Positions 1 through 8,757 of a DNA stretch of 64,000 nt are shown here, piece by piece (the first letter of the stretch is position 1; every line of letters begins with the position of its first letter). The notes beneath the pieces were generated by a model. It worked only from the letters and a program-made list of their open reading frames with translations, was not told the origin of the DNA and made no database searches. Origin of the DNA: a virus; IMG/VR virus record IMGVR_UViG_3300025141_016386, positions 1-64,000 of that record. The stretch is one strand, 5' to 3'. Made by a program: the position numbers and the translations under genes.

Positions 1-46
1 TCTCCTTTTTAATCATCTCTCTCAACTGTTTTTTTGTCAATTTCAT
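1..46 (-). CDS. 5' end of an unidentified protein, cut by window edge
   Basis: A reading frame opens with ATG at 44-46, three bases after the stop of the preceding gene, and runs off the window. Its visible start reads MKLTKKQLREMIKKE, a short basic amphipathic helix. A purine-rich AAAAGGA stretch lies upstream. Similar basic amphipathic N-termini occur on many proteins of large marine phages, but 15 residues do not allow an identification. It is probably the next gene of the operon that holds the recombination fusion. Confidence 0.4.
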   Translation of the reverse strand, partial: MKLTKKQLREMIKKE

Positions 47-49
47 CTC

Positions 50-250
50 TTAAATTCCTTTTAGTTTAACAATCGCGTCAATTATAGATTGACCACCGAT
101 GTACAGTGCGCTTAAAATAAGCCAATCACCACTTTCAAGATTCGATGTTAGCATCAAGCCAGTAGCGGTCGCCCAAACAAGCAATTTGCGGGAAACCATT
201 TTTTCAAGTGCTCTGTCAATTACACCTTTTGCTGTTTCTACCATGGTCAT
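50..250 (-). CDS. small membrane protein, unknown function
   Basis: This 66-residue protein has a short charged N-terminus (about residues 1-22) followed by a hydrophobic stretch around 24-38 (VWATATGLML) and a second moderately hydrophobic stretch around 43-60 (LILSALYIGG). It could be a one- or two-span inner-membrane protein. A strong AAGGAGG ribosome site lies about 5 nt before the first ATG. Size and layout would fit a holin or another small lysis-related protein, but no lytic enzyme is adjacent and no family was recognised, so function is open. Confidence 0.65.
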   Translation of the reverse strand: MTMVETAKGVIDRALEKMVSRKLLVWATATGLMLTSNLESGDWLILSALYIGGQSIIDAIVKLKGI

Positions 251-280
251 AAACCCTCCTTTTATACTCTATAATTAGTC

Positions 281-3200
281 TCACTGCTCAATAAAGGCAT
301 AACCATTTTTCTTATCAATTGTAATTTGCATATCAACACAGTCTTTTAGGCTATCTAAGTGAGAAATTAACAAAACAGTTTTGAAATATGATCTGATGAG
401 ATCCAAGATGTCAATGAACCCCTGCATGTTTTCTTCGTCAAGGGCCGTGCCGGGTTCGTCAAGAATAAAAATATCAGATTTGGGTAGGGAGGATACACTC
501 AGTAATGACAGGCGGATAGCCATGGCAGCAATTGTTTTTTCTGCGCCAGAGCCCATCTCAAGGGGGCGAGGCTCGTGCCTTGGATGTTTGATGAAGATAT
601 CGAGGCGTTTGCCGTCATCCTCAAAAAAGACCTCAAATTCAACGATATTGGCCAAAATCTTGGCGATCTCTTCGTTGATAACTGGTAATTTGCGACGAAT
701 AACATCGTAGGCAATCCCGTTTGGGTGCATACAACGCATGTAGAGGTCGTATGCTGAAAACTCTTCCTGTAAATCTAAGTATTCCCCCTTCTGGGTCGTT
801 AAGTTGTCCACCTTTTGCTCCAAAGACCCAACGGTCTTGTATAGCGAGAGCATTGATGTATTACAATTATTAAAATTCCCTTGCAAATTTTGAGATTTAA
901 TTTTGATGGTTCTCAAGTTCTTCGTCAAATTCTCAAGGTTTTCGATAACTTCCTTATTCAGCTCATATTCCGAGACCTTCCCCTTTATTTCTTCGATATC
1001 CTTGATAAGAGATTTAATTAAAGTAGAATTTTTCTCTATTTTCAGGTCATAATTTGTTATTTTGTTGGATAATTCATTTCTTTTGTCCACCAAGCTGTTA
1101 TATTTACTGATATGATCATCGACTTGATCGGGATTGATCTCCTGGACGTCTTCGGCTATATCATCAATTTGTTCTGTGAGGTTTTCAACCTCTTTTTCGT
1201 TTAATGGGATTGTGGCTTTCGACACATATGCGTCTTTGATAAACTTGCACTTTGGATATGATGTCCCGCAAGGGATCCCGCTCAAGAGTTTTTCCTTATT
1301 TTTATTCCTTTTAAGCTCTTCTTCTTCGGAAGATAGGAGATTTTCCAACGAAGCGATTTGATCAAGAAGGTCATTGGCGCGCTCTTGTTTGCTGAAGAGA
1401 GCTTCTACATCAAAATCTCCCAAGAAATCCACAACCCTTTGGTAAGTTGCGCGGTCTTCGTCCCTACTTACCTTAAAATCCTCATTTTGATCGGAAACAG
1501 AGATCAGTTGGTTCTTCTTGTCGAGTAAATCCTGCTGTACTTTTAAAACATCGATGATTTCTGCTGGAATTGACTTTATCTTTTCATTAATTTCGGAGAT
1601 TTGAGTATTACACTCTGCCATTTTTAATTTTATGCTTTCACATGACGATTTTTTCTTTTCTAGTTTGTTATTTGCGCCTTCAAGGTCTGCCTCTGCCTCA
1701 AGAATTTCATTATTGAAGTCCCTTCCTTCTGATTTTCGGAGGGCCCCTTTCGTATCAGAAGCATCTTCCTTGGATAATTTGAATTTTCGTTCAAAGAACT
1801 CTAGATCAAGAAATTTGGCGAGGATTTCTTTCCTTCTTGTTGACCCTTCCTTGATGAAAGTTAGAGAATCTAATTGCGAGGCCATCGATGAGCACAAAAA
1901 GTCATCAAGCGTTCCAAAAACCTTACGAATGTTCTTATCAGTTTGATTTCTCGTGAGTCCGTTCAGGCTCTCGGTGTCTCCGAAATTAGGATCGTACATA
2001 TTAAAATCAACGTTAGTTTTTGCCTCTTGAGTTACTTGACCCTTCAATTTTCTAGTATATTTCTCTGATGACCTATCAATATAATAGTCTGAATCTCCAA
2101 TAGAGATTTTAACTCTTCCTTTTCCGAAATCCCGGTTTTGATTGATGATATTTAAGTTCTTGCGGTCATTTTTGGAGGTTGAATTAAAGATGGTATACAA
2201 AATTGAATCGATAATGCTGGATTTGCCGGAAAAGTTCTTCCCGAAGATGCCGACGATGCCCTCAAGGTTATCAAAATTGATACTGTTTTCTTCACCGTAG
2301 TTAAAAAGGTTATCCCACTCTATAGAGCGAAGGCGCCAATTAATATTTCTAGACACCTCTTCGTTTTCTTCTGCAATTTTATTATATTTCAGGTTAAGGT
2401 CTAAGACTCTCCTCATCAAATCGTCGTCTACTTCAAAATCTTTCAGATATTCCTTAATGAGATCTTCTTGGATGCCTATATTTCTTAAATCTTCCGTCTC
2501 TAGGCCTTCGGTAATGCCCTGAACGTTGCCGCGTTGACCTGTGGCGCGATTGAGAAAGGTGATACTTTCTGGCTTAAACCGGCGTTTAGCGACCTCTGTG
2601 GCCTTTCTCATAACATCTATGGGCAAATTGTTGTTAGAAACCAAGCGTAGTCTAGCCTCTTTCGGAACAATCTTGGATGCATTCCTTGGCATCTTACCTG
2701 TGGAGGTTAATTCAATCGTTACAAAAGGCCTCGGATTTTTAAGCTCAATATGCCGACAAGTAAAGCTTTCCTTATCTTGGATGTCCCACAATAAGAACCC
2801 CTTGTCATTCGTTTCCCCATGATTTTGCTGAATTGTTGAACCACAGTACCTAATCCTCCCCTCTTCATCTAATTTCTGATTTGTTTTGTGAATATCACCA
2901 AGAAAGCCATAGTCATGACCTTCAAAAATTTCAATTGGATGCTCGCCGTGGGTCATAACCCAGCCAGTATCAGTTTTTACTCCAGATACGGATCCGTGGT
3001 ATAGAGCGATGTTAATTTTGCTCGGATCGGATGGTTCAACCCAACCTTCTTCGTCGAAAACAGATAGTACGTTAAGCGCCACATTGGCCCCTAGAAACGT
3101 TTCTCCGGAATTCTTAAGTAAATGTAGGTTTGGGTGCGCCAAAGCGTCTGCGATGGGGGTTAAGGCGTCCTGACGACTGCTGTTTTTCAAGTTTCCATCG

Positions 3201-3439
3201 TGGTTTCCGAGGATAACATAGGTCGGGGCGATCTCAGCAAGACTGCTAAAGAAATCAGAGCACATTTCCACGAACTCTGGACTGATTTGTGTTTTTGTGT
3301 GGGCAATATCACCACAATGTACAATGTAGTCTGGCTTTTCTTTCCTCAAAATATCGTATAATTTGTCAAATACAATTTTATATTCATAATGATATTTCAA
3401 ATTTTTGATATGCGTGTCCGCAATGTGAGCAAACTTCAA
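281..3439 (-). CDS. single-chain Mre11-Rad50 (gp47-gp46, SbcD-SbcC) recombination nuclease
   Basis: About 1052 residues fuse two proteins that are normally separate. In numbering from the upstream in-frame TTG, residues 12-220 are a calcineurin-type nuclease with DTH (15-17), GD (50-51), GNHD (85-88), YHG (154-156) and GDIH (188-191). The ATPase follows, with Walker A GKNFSGKSS (407-415), a long coiled coil, a hook-like C-x6-C (731, 738) at its tip, signature SGAEK (971-975) and Walker B LDEPG (1000-1004). T4 gp46/gp47 resects DNA ends for recombination-dependent replication. The start is placed at TTG 3437-3439, giving MKFAHIADTH, because AGGAG lies 6 nt upstream; this also removes an overlap with the primase. 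C-x6-C departs from the usual CxxC hook. It sits just downstream of the primase and RuvC-like genes. Confidence 0.92.
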   Translation of the reverse strand: MKFAHIADTHIKNLKYHYEYKIVFDKLYDILRKEKPDYIVHCGDIAHTKTQISPEFVEMCSDFFSSLAEIAPTYVILGNHDGNLKNSSRQDALTPIADALAHPNLHLLKNSGETFLGANVALNVLSVFDEEGWVEPSDPSKINIALYHGSVSGVKTDTGWVMTHGEHPIEIFEGHDYGFLGDIHKTNQKLDEEGRIRYCGSTIQQNHGETNDKGFLLWDIQDKESFTCRHIELKNPRPFVTIELTSTGKMPRNASKIVPKEARLRLVSNNNLPIDVMRKATEVAKRRFKPESITFLNRATGQRGNVQGITEGLETEDLRNIGIQEDLIKEYLKDFEVDDDLMRRVLDLNLKYNKIAEENEEVSRNINWRLRSIEWDNLFNYGEENSINFDNLEGIVGIFGKNFSGKSSIIDSILYTIFNSTSKNDRKNLNIINQNRDFGKGRVKISIGDSDYYIDRSSEKYTRKLKGQVTQEAKTNVDFNMYDPNFGDTESLNGLTRNQTDKNIRKVFGTLDDFLCSSMASQLDSLTFIKEGSTRRKEILAKFLDLEFFERKFKLSKEDASDTKGALRKSEGRDFNNEILEAEADLEGANNKLEKKKSSCESIKLKMAECNTQISEINEKIKSIPAEIIDVLKVQQDLLDKKNQLISVSDQNEDFKVSRDEDRATYQRVVDFLGDFDVEALFSKQERANDLLDQIASLENLLSSEEEELKRNKNKEKLLSGIPCGTSYPKCKFIKDAYVSKATIPLNEKEVENLTEQIDDIAEDVQEINPDQVDDHISKYNSLVDKRNELSNKITNYDLKIEKNSTLIKSLIKDIEEIKGKVSEYELNKEVIENLENLTKNLRTIKIKSQNLQGNFNNCNTSMLSLYKTVGSLEQKVDNLTTQKGEYLDLQEEFSAYDLYMRCMHPNGIAYDVIRRKLPVINEEIAKILANIVEFEVFFEDDGKRLDIFIKHPRHEPRPLEMGSGAEKTIAAMAIRLSLLSVSSLPKSDIFILDEPGTALDEENMQGFIDILDLIRSYFKTVLLISHLDSLKDCVDMQITIDKKNGYAFIEQ

Positions 3440-3449
3440 ACTTTCTCTC

Positions 3450-4373
3450 CTATAAGTCAAAAATTGCAGAGATTAGTGTATCTTCTTCACTAATCCCTGG
3501 AGCTTCTTGACTTAACTTTTTTACTTCTTCTTTGGACATATCGCCTACATCCCTCTCATCATCGTATTGCAATTCTCGCACTTCAATGCCGTACTTGAAA
3601 AATAATTTTTTGATGTTATTGGCTTTGTATTTTGCATCTGGGTCTAATGCCAACAAAACCGGCGTATTGTTCTGGATTATCTTTTTGAATAATCTAGATG
3701 TTTCTCTAATTGTTGAGCCCAAAATAGGAACCGCATTATCTGCCTTGACGGCATCAAATGCTCCTTCAACAATTGTGACCTCCTTATCAAAATCGACATA
3801 TAATTCATTGAATACTATATCGCGACTGACTGGAGGATTTTTATATCTTCTATAATCGTCTGTAAATGTTCTTGCTATGAAATAATTTAAGTCTCCGTTT
3901 TCGTTAAATGATGGGATTATGATCCTTCCCTTGAATGGGCCACCGGAACAAAAGCCGATTTTCCACTTTAGGATGTCCCTTCTGCTAATGTCTCGCCCCT
4001 CAAGGTACCGCAGGGGTGCCTTAAATTTGCAGTTTCCAGTTAGGGTGTGAAAGTTTGGAGGCATTTCAACGATTTGTTCAAAATTGTCTTCACCCCCTTC
4101 CTCGAAAAGGCTTTCGAAGTCATTTAGGTCTGCCTTGTCTCCAGAAAACGCCTTCCACGCTTCTCGGTCTTTTTGTGAACCAAATTTGCGGACCAATCGA
4201 TAAAGATTTCTACCCTTCTGATCACAAACCCAGCACTTGTAGACACCGCGATGGATGTTGACAGAGAATTTCCTTTTGTGATGTTTACAATAAGGGCATT
4301 GAAAAAGATGCTCATCGTTTGACTTGTAATAAGAGCCAAGAACATTAGATAATAGAGAGATTTTTTCTTTCAT
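3450..4373 (-). CDS. DNA primase, zinc-finger plus TOPRIM
   Basis: This 307-residue protein matches small phage primases that make RNA primers for lagging-strand synthesis. An N-terminal zinc finger has CxxC pairs at C26/C29 and C47/C50. The TOPRIM core shows the glutamate motif VEGAFDAV (E203) and the metal-binding LALDPD (D244, D246), followed by DVGD near 272-275. There is no helicase domain, so the helicase must be separate and is not in this window. A consensus promoter ends 6 nt before the ATG, so the transcript may have almost no leader; no normal ribosome site is visible. It ends 10 nt before the revised start of the gp47-gp46 fusion. Confidence 0.88.
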   Translation of the reverse strand: MKEKISLLSNVLGSYYKSNDEHLFQCPYCKHHKRKFSVNIHRGVYKCWVCDQKGRNLYRLVRKFGSQKDREAWKAFSGDKADLNDFESLFEEGGEDNFEQIVEMPPNFHTLTGNCKFKAPLRYLEGRDISRRDILKWKIGFCSGGPFKGRIIIPSFNENGDLNYFIARTFTDDYRRYKNPPVSRDIVFNELYVDFDKEVTIVEGAFDAVKADNAVPILGSTIRETSRLFKKIIQNNTPVLLALDPDAKYKANNIKKLFFKYGIEVRELQYDDERDVGDMSKEEVKKLSQEAPGISEEDTLISAIFDL

Positions 4374-4379
4374 ACCCTT

Positions 4380-4408
4380 AGTATAGCATCTGATATCTTC
4401 TTTGTCAA
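4380..4408 (-). promoter_or_regulatory. sigma-70 promoter upstream of primase
   Basis: On the minus strand TTGACA (4403-4408) and TATACT (4380-4385) are separated by exactly 17 bp. The expected start of transcription lies about 7 nt past the -10 box, which is at or next to the primase ATG at 4373. This suggests a leaderless or very short-leader mRNA. The other bases of 4374-4424 hold nothing else that I recognise. Confidence 0.8.
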
Positions 4409-4424
4409 GAACTATTTTAGCTTT

Positions 4425-5018
4425 TTACTCTGGCTCTTCGACAGCGTATCCTTTTTTTCCAAATAAATTCTTATTATTGACAAATTTCTTTATCATGGTA
4501 TCAATATCTGGTATCGGAGCATCCGGATTGGCGTTCATCTGTGTTTTCACATCTTTAAACATTTTTTCCATAAATTCTTTTTCTAAACCATCATCAACTA
4601 GTTTTTGAAGGCCGTCGTCTAAATTGAATGCGTCTAAAACTGGAGTTGCCTTGGTGACCTCATCCGGCTCTTGCGCATATGCTTTATATAATCCCTTCAC
4701 CCTCAGGGCTATATTTTTGGTGGCGGCGATAGTACCAACAAAAGGTACAAAAGAAGCCGCCAGATCTATCACGTCGCTGCCCAAATCTTTTGCTAATTGA
4801 GCTTGCTTTTCTCGATTTATCTTTCCTTCTTTTGACGCCTTGGCAATTTCCAGGGCTTTGCTCAACTGTCTCCAGGTTACTTTTCCGGACTTCATTTTCT
4901 CTCTTGACTGGGTGCGCTCATCTTCCTGATCCTGTCTTTGCGCCTCCTCTTCCCATCCTTCTTTTATTTCTGATGTATAATTTCTCCAACTTTCCATCAA
5001 TAACTTCATTTTAGACAT
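4425..5018 (-). CDS. unknown protein, probably virion-associated
   Basis: The start is set at ATG 5016-5018, giving MSKMKLLMESWRNYT, because GGGAG precedes it at proper spacing and it then no longer overlaps the RuvC-like gene. The protein has about 197 residues. A charged helical N-terminal third is followed by a short hydrophobic stretch (VIDLAASFVPFVGTIAAT) and a helical C-terminus ending KKGYAVEEPE. The opening KLLMESWR resembles the short N-terminal peptide seen on several proteins of large aquatic phages, which I have not seen assigned a role. No enzymatic motif was recognised. Confidence 0.6.
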   Translation of the reverse strand: MSKMKLLMESWRNYTSEIKEGWEEEAQRQDQEDERTQSREKMKSGKVTWRQLSKALEIAKASKEGKINREKQAQLAKDLGSDVIDLAASFVPFVGTIAATKNIALRVKGLYKAYAQEPDEVTKATPVLDAFNLDDGLQKLVDDGLEKEFMEKMFKDVKTQMNANPDAPIPDIDTMIKKFVNNKNLFGKKGYAVEEPE

Positions 5019-5025
5019 TTTTAGA

Positions 5026-5538
5026 CTATCTCCCTTGTAATAAATAGTGTCCAGCGCGTGCAACAACAATTGCATCTGCAATATCATAGCAATATTTTTG
5101 AACATTGCCATGGCGCGTGTAAATAATCTCGAACTCTTTGCTTTTAATGAAGTGCTCCATGACGACTTCCTTCGCCTTTTTGCCTCTTGCGACCTTTATT
5201 CCACACTTTGACCTTGCCGAGATGGGGGTTACATAGTTTGGTTCCATATCGAAGAGCTGATAGCATTGCCAAGAGATAATGCCGTTGAATCTCTGGAGAA
5301 CTGACATAGTTTTTGCTGTCGAGCCTCCTCGTCGGAAGAACATTAGAGCCTGTTCAATAAAGATGTGCTCAATATTATGTTCCTTTTTTATTTCTTTGAG
5401 GGAGTCTTGAACTTTTTGAGCTTTTTCGAAGAAGTTTCCGGTTTTTCGCAAGTCGATATACTCCGTATGGACGATTTTGTTGTCGTTCATGACGCATACT
5501 CCGACTATGCTTGTGCTTATGTCTAATCCTAATATCAT
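5026..5538 (-). CDS. RuvC-like Holliday-junction resolvase
   Basis: This 170-residue protein has an RNase H-fold resolvase pattern: GLDIST at 4-9 (D6), IFIEQ at 59-63 (E62) and a C-terminal YDIADAIVVA (D152, D155). RuvC-type phage enzymes cut four-way or branched DNA during recombination and before packaging. The ATG shares four bases with the stop of the upstream structural gene (ATGA). It forms a replication and recombination group with the primase and the gp47-gp46 fusion downstream. All acidic residues of the active site are present, so it is probably active. Confidence 0.85.
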   Translation of the reverse strand: MILGLDISTSIVGVCVMNDNKIVHTEYIDLRKTGNFFEKAQKVQDSLKEIKKEHNIEHIFIEQALMFFRRGGSTAKTMSVLQRFNGIISWQCYQLFDMEPNYVTPISARSKCGIKVARGKKAKEVVMEHFIKSKEFEIIYTRHGNVQKYCYDIADAIVVARAGHYLLQGR

Positions 5539-6713
5539 TGCAAGTCTAATTTTAACTTAAAAGTGAAGTCCCTGTCAAGTGTTTTTTTCACCGGTTTAGA
5601 GACCGACGCTATTCCTATGAGGTTTTTATCTTCATCATAAATGCCAACCTTTGTAATAAAAGTTGTTTTTTCAAAAGTTGCAGCGGGATCGGAATACGGA
5701 CTCTTTACTATGTTTTTTATGGGCTGGCTAGTTTCATTGAAAGAAAGACTATTGTATTCAAAGAAACTTGCTGTGGCCTGGTGTCTCACATACGTCGGAT
5801 TATTTGAATGATTAAGTTCGCCCTTTTCTGCGTGGGCTAGCATCGTCAGAGTTTCAATATAATTGATTCCCTCGAAGTCCATACGATAATTCACATGCGG
5901 AATTGCAGTACCCGACATATCGTTCATCCCGACTCCATAAAATAACCAGGAAGAGGGCATAAGAGAAGTTGGATCTTCTAGATAATTTCGAGTGACACCT
6001 CCGGCCTCTAGGTCCCAACTCCCCGTCAACAGCAAGAACCCCTCGTTATACAATGCAATACCTGCAACAGATCCGGATCCAGTGCTGCCCGAAGGGCCGA
6101 CCTGAATTAATTCTCCGTTTCTATTAACATCTTGAAGTTCGGCGATTAAAGTACCTGACACATAATATTTCAGACTTATGGTTCCATTTTCTTTATTTAT
6201 AGATGAGCCATAAAATATTGATGGAATAGAAATGAGGTTTATTGTCTGCGTTGCTTTATCGCCATATGATGAGCTAAATTGGTAATGTGGACTCCAATAA
6301 GTGTATGAATTTAGGGTCGTCTTTAGGGCACTTACTTTCCTTCTTCCGATCGGGCCTATAATATAATTTCTACTGACGCTGGCTGAAAGAGGGTATGATC
6401 CAGTTATCACGTCTCCATAAGCGAATTCGGAATTAAAAGAGTTCGTAGAAATTGTTCTAAAGCTTGTCAATGTTCCGTCTTTTGTCACGAACGGATAAAT
6501 TAAGCCAGTTTGAGTCGGATTCCTATCGACGTTTAATTCATAGAGAGACTTGAATCCGGTTGGAATACAAGGGACGCTCCCAGTAAAGGCGCCAGAGATC
6601 TCAGATGCATTTTGGAAGTATACTTTCCCGCCGTAAACATCAAATTGGTTCTTTGGGTTGGCCTTCAGGGTATTATTAAAAATGTCATCAGCGCCAAATT
6701 TCTTAAGAGGCAT
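5535..6713 (-). CDS. tail or fibre structural protein, paralogue of the next upstream gene
   Basis: A 392-residue beta-rich protein, high in Ser, Thr, Tyr and Asn, typical of phage fibre or tail proteins. Its C-terminal 45 residues (VGIYDEDKNLIGIAS, then KPVKK and FKLKLDL) match the end of the neighbouring 325-residue protein (VGLYSPDNELLAVAK, then EPLKK and FRVRLDY) position by position, so the two are paralogues with different N-terminal parts. It is the last gene of the long structural block. A GGAGG ribosome site precedes its ATG. The exact place in the virion is not known. Confidence 0.65.
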   Translation of the reverse strand: MPLKKFGADDIFNNTLKANPKNQFDVYGGKVYFQNASEISGAFTGSVPCIPTGFKSLYELNVDRNPTQTGLIYPFVTKDGTLTSFRTISTNSFNSEFAYGDVITGSYPLSASVSRNYIIGPIGRRKVSALKTTLNSYTYWSPHYQFSSSYGDKATQTINLISIPSIFYGSSINKENGTISLKYYVSGTLIAELQDVNRNGELIQVGPSGSTGSGSVAGIALYNEGFLLLTGSWDLEAGGVTRNYLEDPTSLMPSSWLFYGVGMNDMSGTAIPHVNYRMDFEGINYIETLTMLAHAEKGELNHSNNPTYVRHQATASFFEYNSLSFNETSQPIKNIVKSPYSDPAATFEKTTFITKVGIYDEDKNLIGIASVSKPVKKTLDRDFTFKLKLDLQ

Positions 6714-6729
6714 CTGTTAAACCTCCGAT

Positions 6730-7707
6730 TTAATAATCGAGCCTAACGCGGAAGATTAATTCGGTAGCAGGATCTTTCTTGAGTGGTTCAGATAATTTTG
6801 CTACCGCAAGAAGTTCATTATCTGGAGAATAGAGTCCGACAGTCGTAATATAAGAACACGGAGGTTGGGAAACGTTGTTGTTTTTGACAATTATTTGACT
6901 TTGAGACAGATATGTCTGATTCGAGCTATAATTATACTCATTATTTGCGGCGCGGCAGAAGTAAATAGTTGAATTTAATTCTGTCGTGTTTTGAAAATCA
7001 TTATCATCCCACATTCGTCGGACTTCATCTGCGGCGCCAGTTATAGACAAGGCCGAGGCCCAATCTTGCGAAGATGAAAAGAACGAAGATGTAAGTGCGA
7101 CAACGCCGGCTTGATAAAATACAAGACCAACAGAGTCTCCATAGGGGACTGCGGAAGATGTGTATAGTAGGCCAAACTCGCCGGCTGGTGAGTTTACACG
7201 GTAATCAGTATTTGCTCCATAGTCCCCCACTGTCTCAAAAGAAGACCCACTCTGCATCGTGAGAGTATAGGATTGCTTCTTTATTTCATCTTTTACTAAT
7301 AGTCTTGAGTAATTTAGAAAAACACACTCGTCCATGACACCGGACATAGCCGAGGCGCCGAGCCAATTTCCATCTGAATCAAATTTTCTAATTGAACCGG
7401 TCTGGTCGTATCCAACCAAAATTTGGGCCATCTGATTATAAATATTTATTTTTTTTGCGTTCATGGGGTTACTAGCAGAAAGGGTCGATGAATAGCCATA
7501 AGAAATATCAAAAATATGGTTTGCGGATGATGATAGATATGGGTAATCATAAACACTCTCAAACATCCCATGAACGTAGGTTTTGATATTAGCATCGTTG
7601 CTGTAGGTTCCGGAAACTACTGTTCCGGTAATTGGAATTGCTTCATTTAGCAAAGTTCTTGTCATTGCGACATCATTATTTAATAATGTTTTGAAAATAG
7701 TGGCCAT
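6730..7707 (-). CDS. tail or fibre structural protein
   Basis: A 325-residue Ser/Tyr/Asn-rich protein with repeated short beta-strand patterns and no enzymatic motif. Its last 45 residues are shared with the 392-residue protein encoded downstream, which suggests tandem duplication followed by divergence. AAAGGA lies ahead of the ATG. The family is common in the virion gene blocks of large aquatic phages, but I know no defined role. Confidence 0.65.
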   Translation of the reverse strand: MATIFKTLLNNDVAMTRTLLNEAIPITGTVVSGTYSNDANIKTYVHGMFESVYDYPYLSSSANHIFDISYGYSSTLSASNPMNAKKINIYNQMAQILVGYDQTGSIRKFDSDGNWLGASAMSGVMDECVFLNYSRLLVKDEIKKQSYTLTMQSGSSFETVGDYGANTDYRVNSPAGEFGLLYTSSAVPYGDSVGLVFYQAGVVALTSSFFSSSQDWASALSITGAADEVRRMWDDNDFQNTTELNSTIYFCRAANNEYNYSSNQTYLSQSQIIVKNNNVSQPPCSYITTVGLYSPDNELLAVAKLSEPLKKDPATELIFRVRLDY

Positions 7708-7739
7708 CGTTTATCCTTTAAAATCTTAAGTGTACCAAG

Positions 7740-8714
7740 TTACCCTCGGCACTGGGCTGCCTCAACCGTCTTGACGTATCTCACAGGAACGTCAATTTGA
7801 AAACCTGTTGTGAGACCAGTAACTCTCACTACCGAATCGATATAATACATAGTATTGTCACCAGTTGCACCAATGTTGCCTGCATCGAAAGTGCCGCCCA
7901 ATCTCGTAAAAAAGCTTGTGTTAGTTTGCAGGTTTGGGCTCACTTGAATTTGGAATTCCAAAATTGTCCCGCGTGCACCGGAGATCACCTGGTATTCTGC
8001 TCCCTTTTCTGAATTATCCGTAACGAAACTGCTGTTAACATTTCTAGATAAATAGTAAGAAGCTATTTGGTCATCATCGATGAACGATGGAACCGCGAGG
8101 GTTGCGCCTTTTTTATCAATAATCTGGCCAAACCGCGAGTCCATTTCAATCAAATATTGATTTTCATAGAATTCGGTAGAAGGGAGACCATTGGAGGGCA
8201 CTACTAGAGAATTATCTATTCCCTGATCGAGCCTGATATGTGTTCTCAATTGGGAGGGGTCGGCTCCCTGCAAAATCCCATCCGTTGCGAGATTCCAGTT
8301 AGCTCTAGGGCCTAGGGGAAGGCTGGTTGGGGCGCCCAAGGCGCAGCTCGTTTCAGAGTCAGCTGCCACCAAAAATGTGTTAAAAGATGTATTATATTCC
8401 GTCCCCACTTGGAGATTATTTAATTTTATAACTGGCAAATACAGGTGGGTTTGATTATTCGTGTAAGTCTGTAAAAAGGAGTGCATCAAAGAAGTATTGT
8501 TAGTAAAAGCTTCCAAGACCGGCGTCTGCATGATCTCCAAATCTTTTTCCCCTGCTGGCGCTGCGCCGTCATAGGTGCCATAATTTATTTCGTCGTCGCC
8601 TAGAGCAAATTTAACAATTCGAAAAGACCCGTCTCCTCGTGCCAACCTCTTTCTTCCCGTATCAGTCAGGACTGCGTCTAAGATGATATCACCGCTATTG
8701 TCTAAAAATGCCAT
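7740..8714 (-). CDS. virion structural protein with LTxxGR-type N-terminus
   Basis: This 324-residue protein opens with DNSGDIILDAVLTDTGRKRL followed by GDGSFRIVKFALGDDEINYG. The pattern L-D-x-x-L-T-x-x-G-[RK]-x-L, then F-x-x-x-x-[FY]-A, then D-[DE]-x-I-x-Y also occurs at the start of the 330-residue protein at 15146-16138, so the two share an N-terminal domain. I have seen this type of N-terminus in structural genes of large marine phages. A GAGAGGAG ribosome site precedes the ATG. It is likely a tail-fibre connector or similar, which is inference. Confidence 0.7.
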   Translation of the reverse strand: MAFLDNSGDIILDAVLTDTGRKRLARGDGSFRIVKFALGDDEINYGTYDGAAPAGEKDLEIMQTPVLEAFTNNTSLMHSFLQTYTNNQTHLYLPVIKLNNLQVGTEYNTSFNTFLVAADSETSCALGAPTSLPLGPRANWNLATDGILQGADPSQLRTHIRLDQGIDNSLVVPSNGLPSTEFYENQYLIEMDSRFGQIIDKKGATLAVPSFIDDDQIASYYLSRNVNSSFVTDNSEKGAEYQVISGARGTILEFQIQVSPNLQTNTSFFTRLGGTFDAGNIGATGDNTMYYIDSVVRVTGLTTGFQIDVPVRYVKTVEAAQCRG

Positions 8715-8757
8715 TAGTATTCTCCTCTCTCTATAAATAGTATTATACTAATTAAAA

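Noticed and set aside
381-710. Plus-strand frame in the Rad50 region
   Set aside because: It is opposite the intact ATPase motifs, has no ribosome site and shows Ser/Arg-rich antisense composition.
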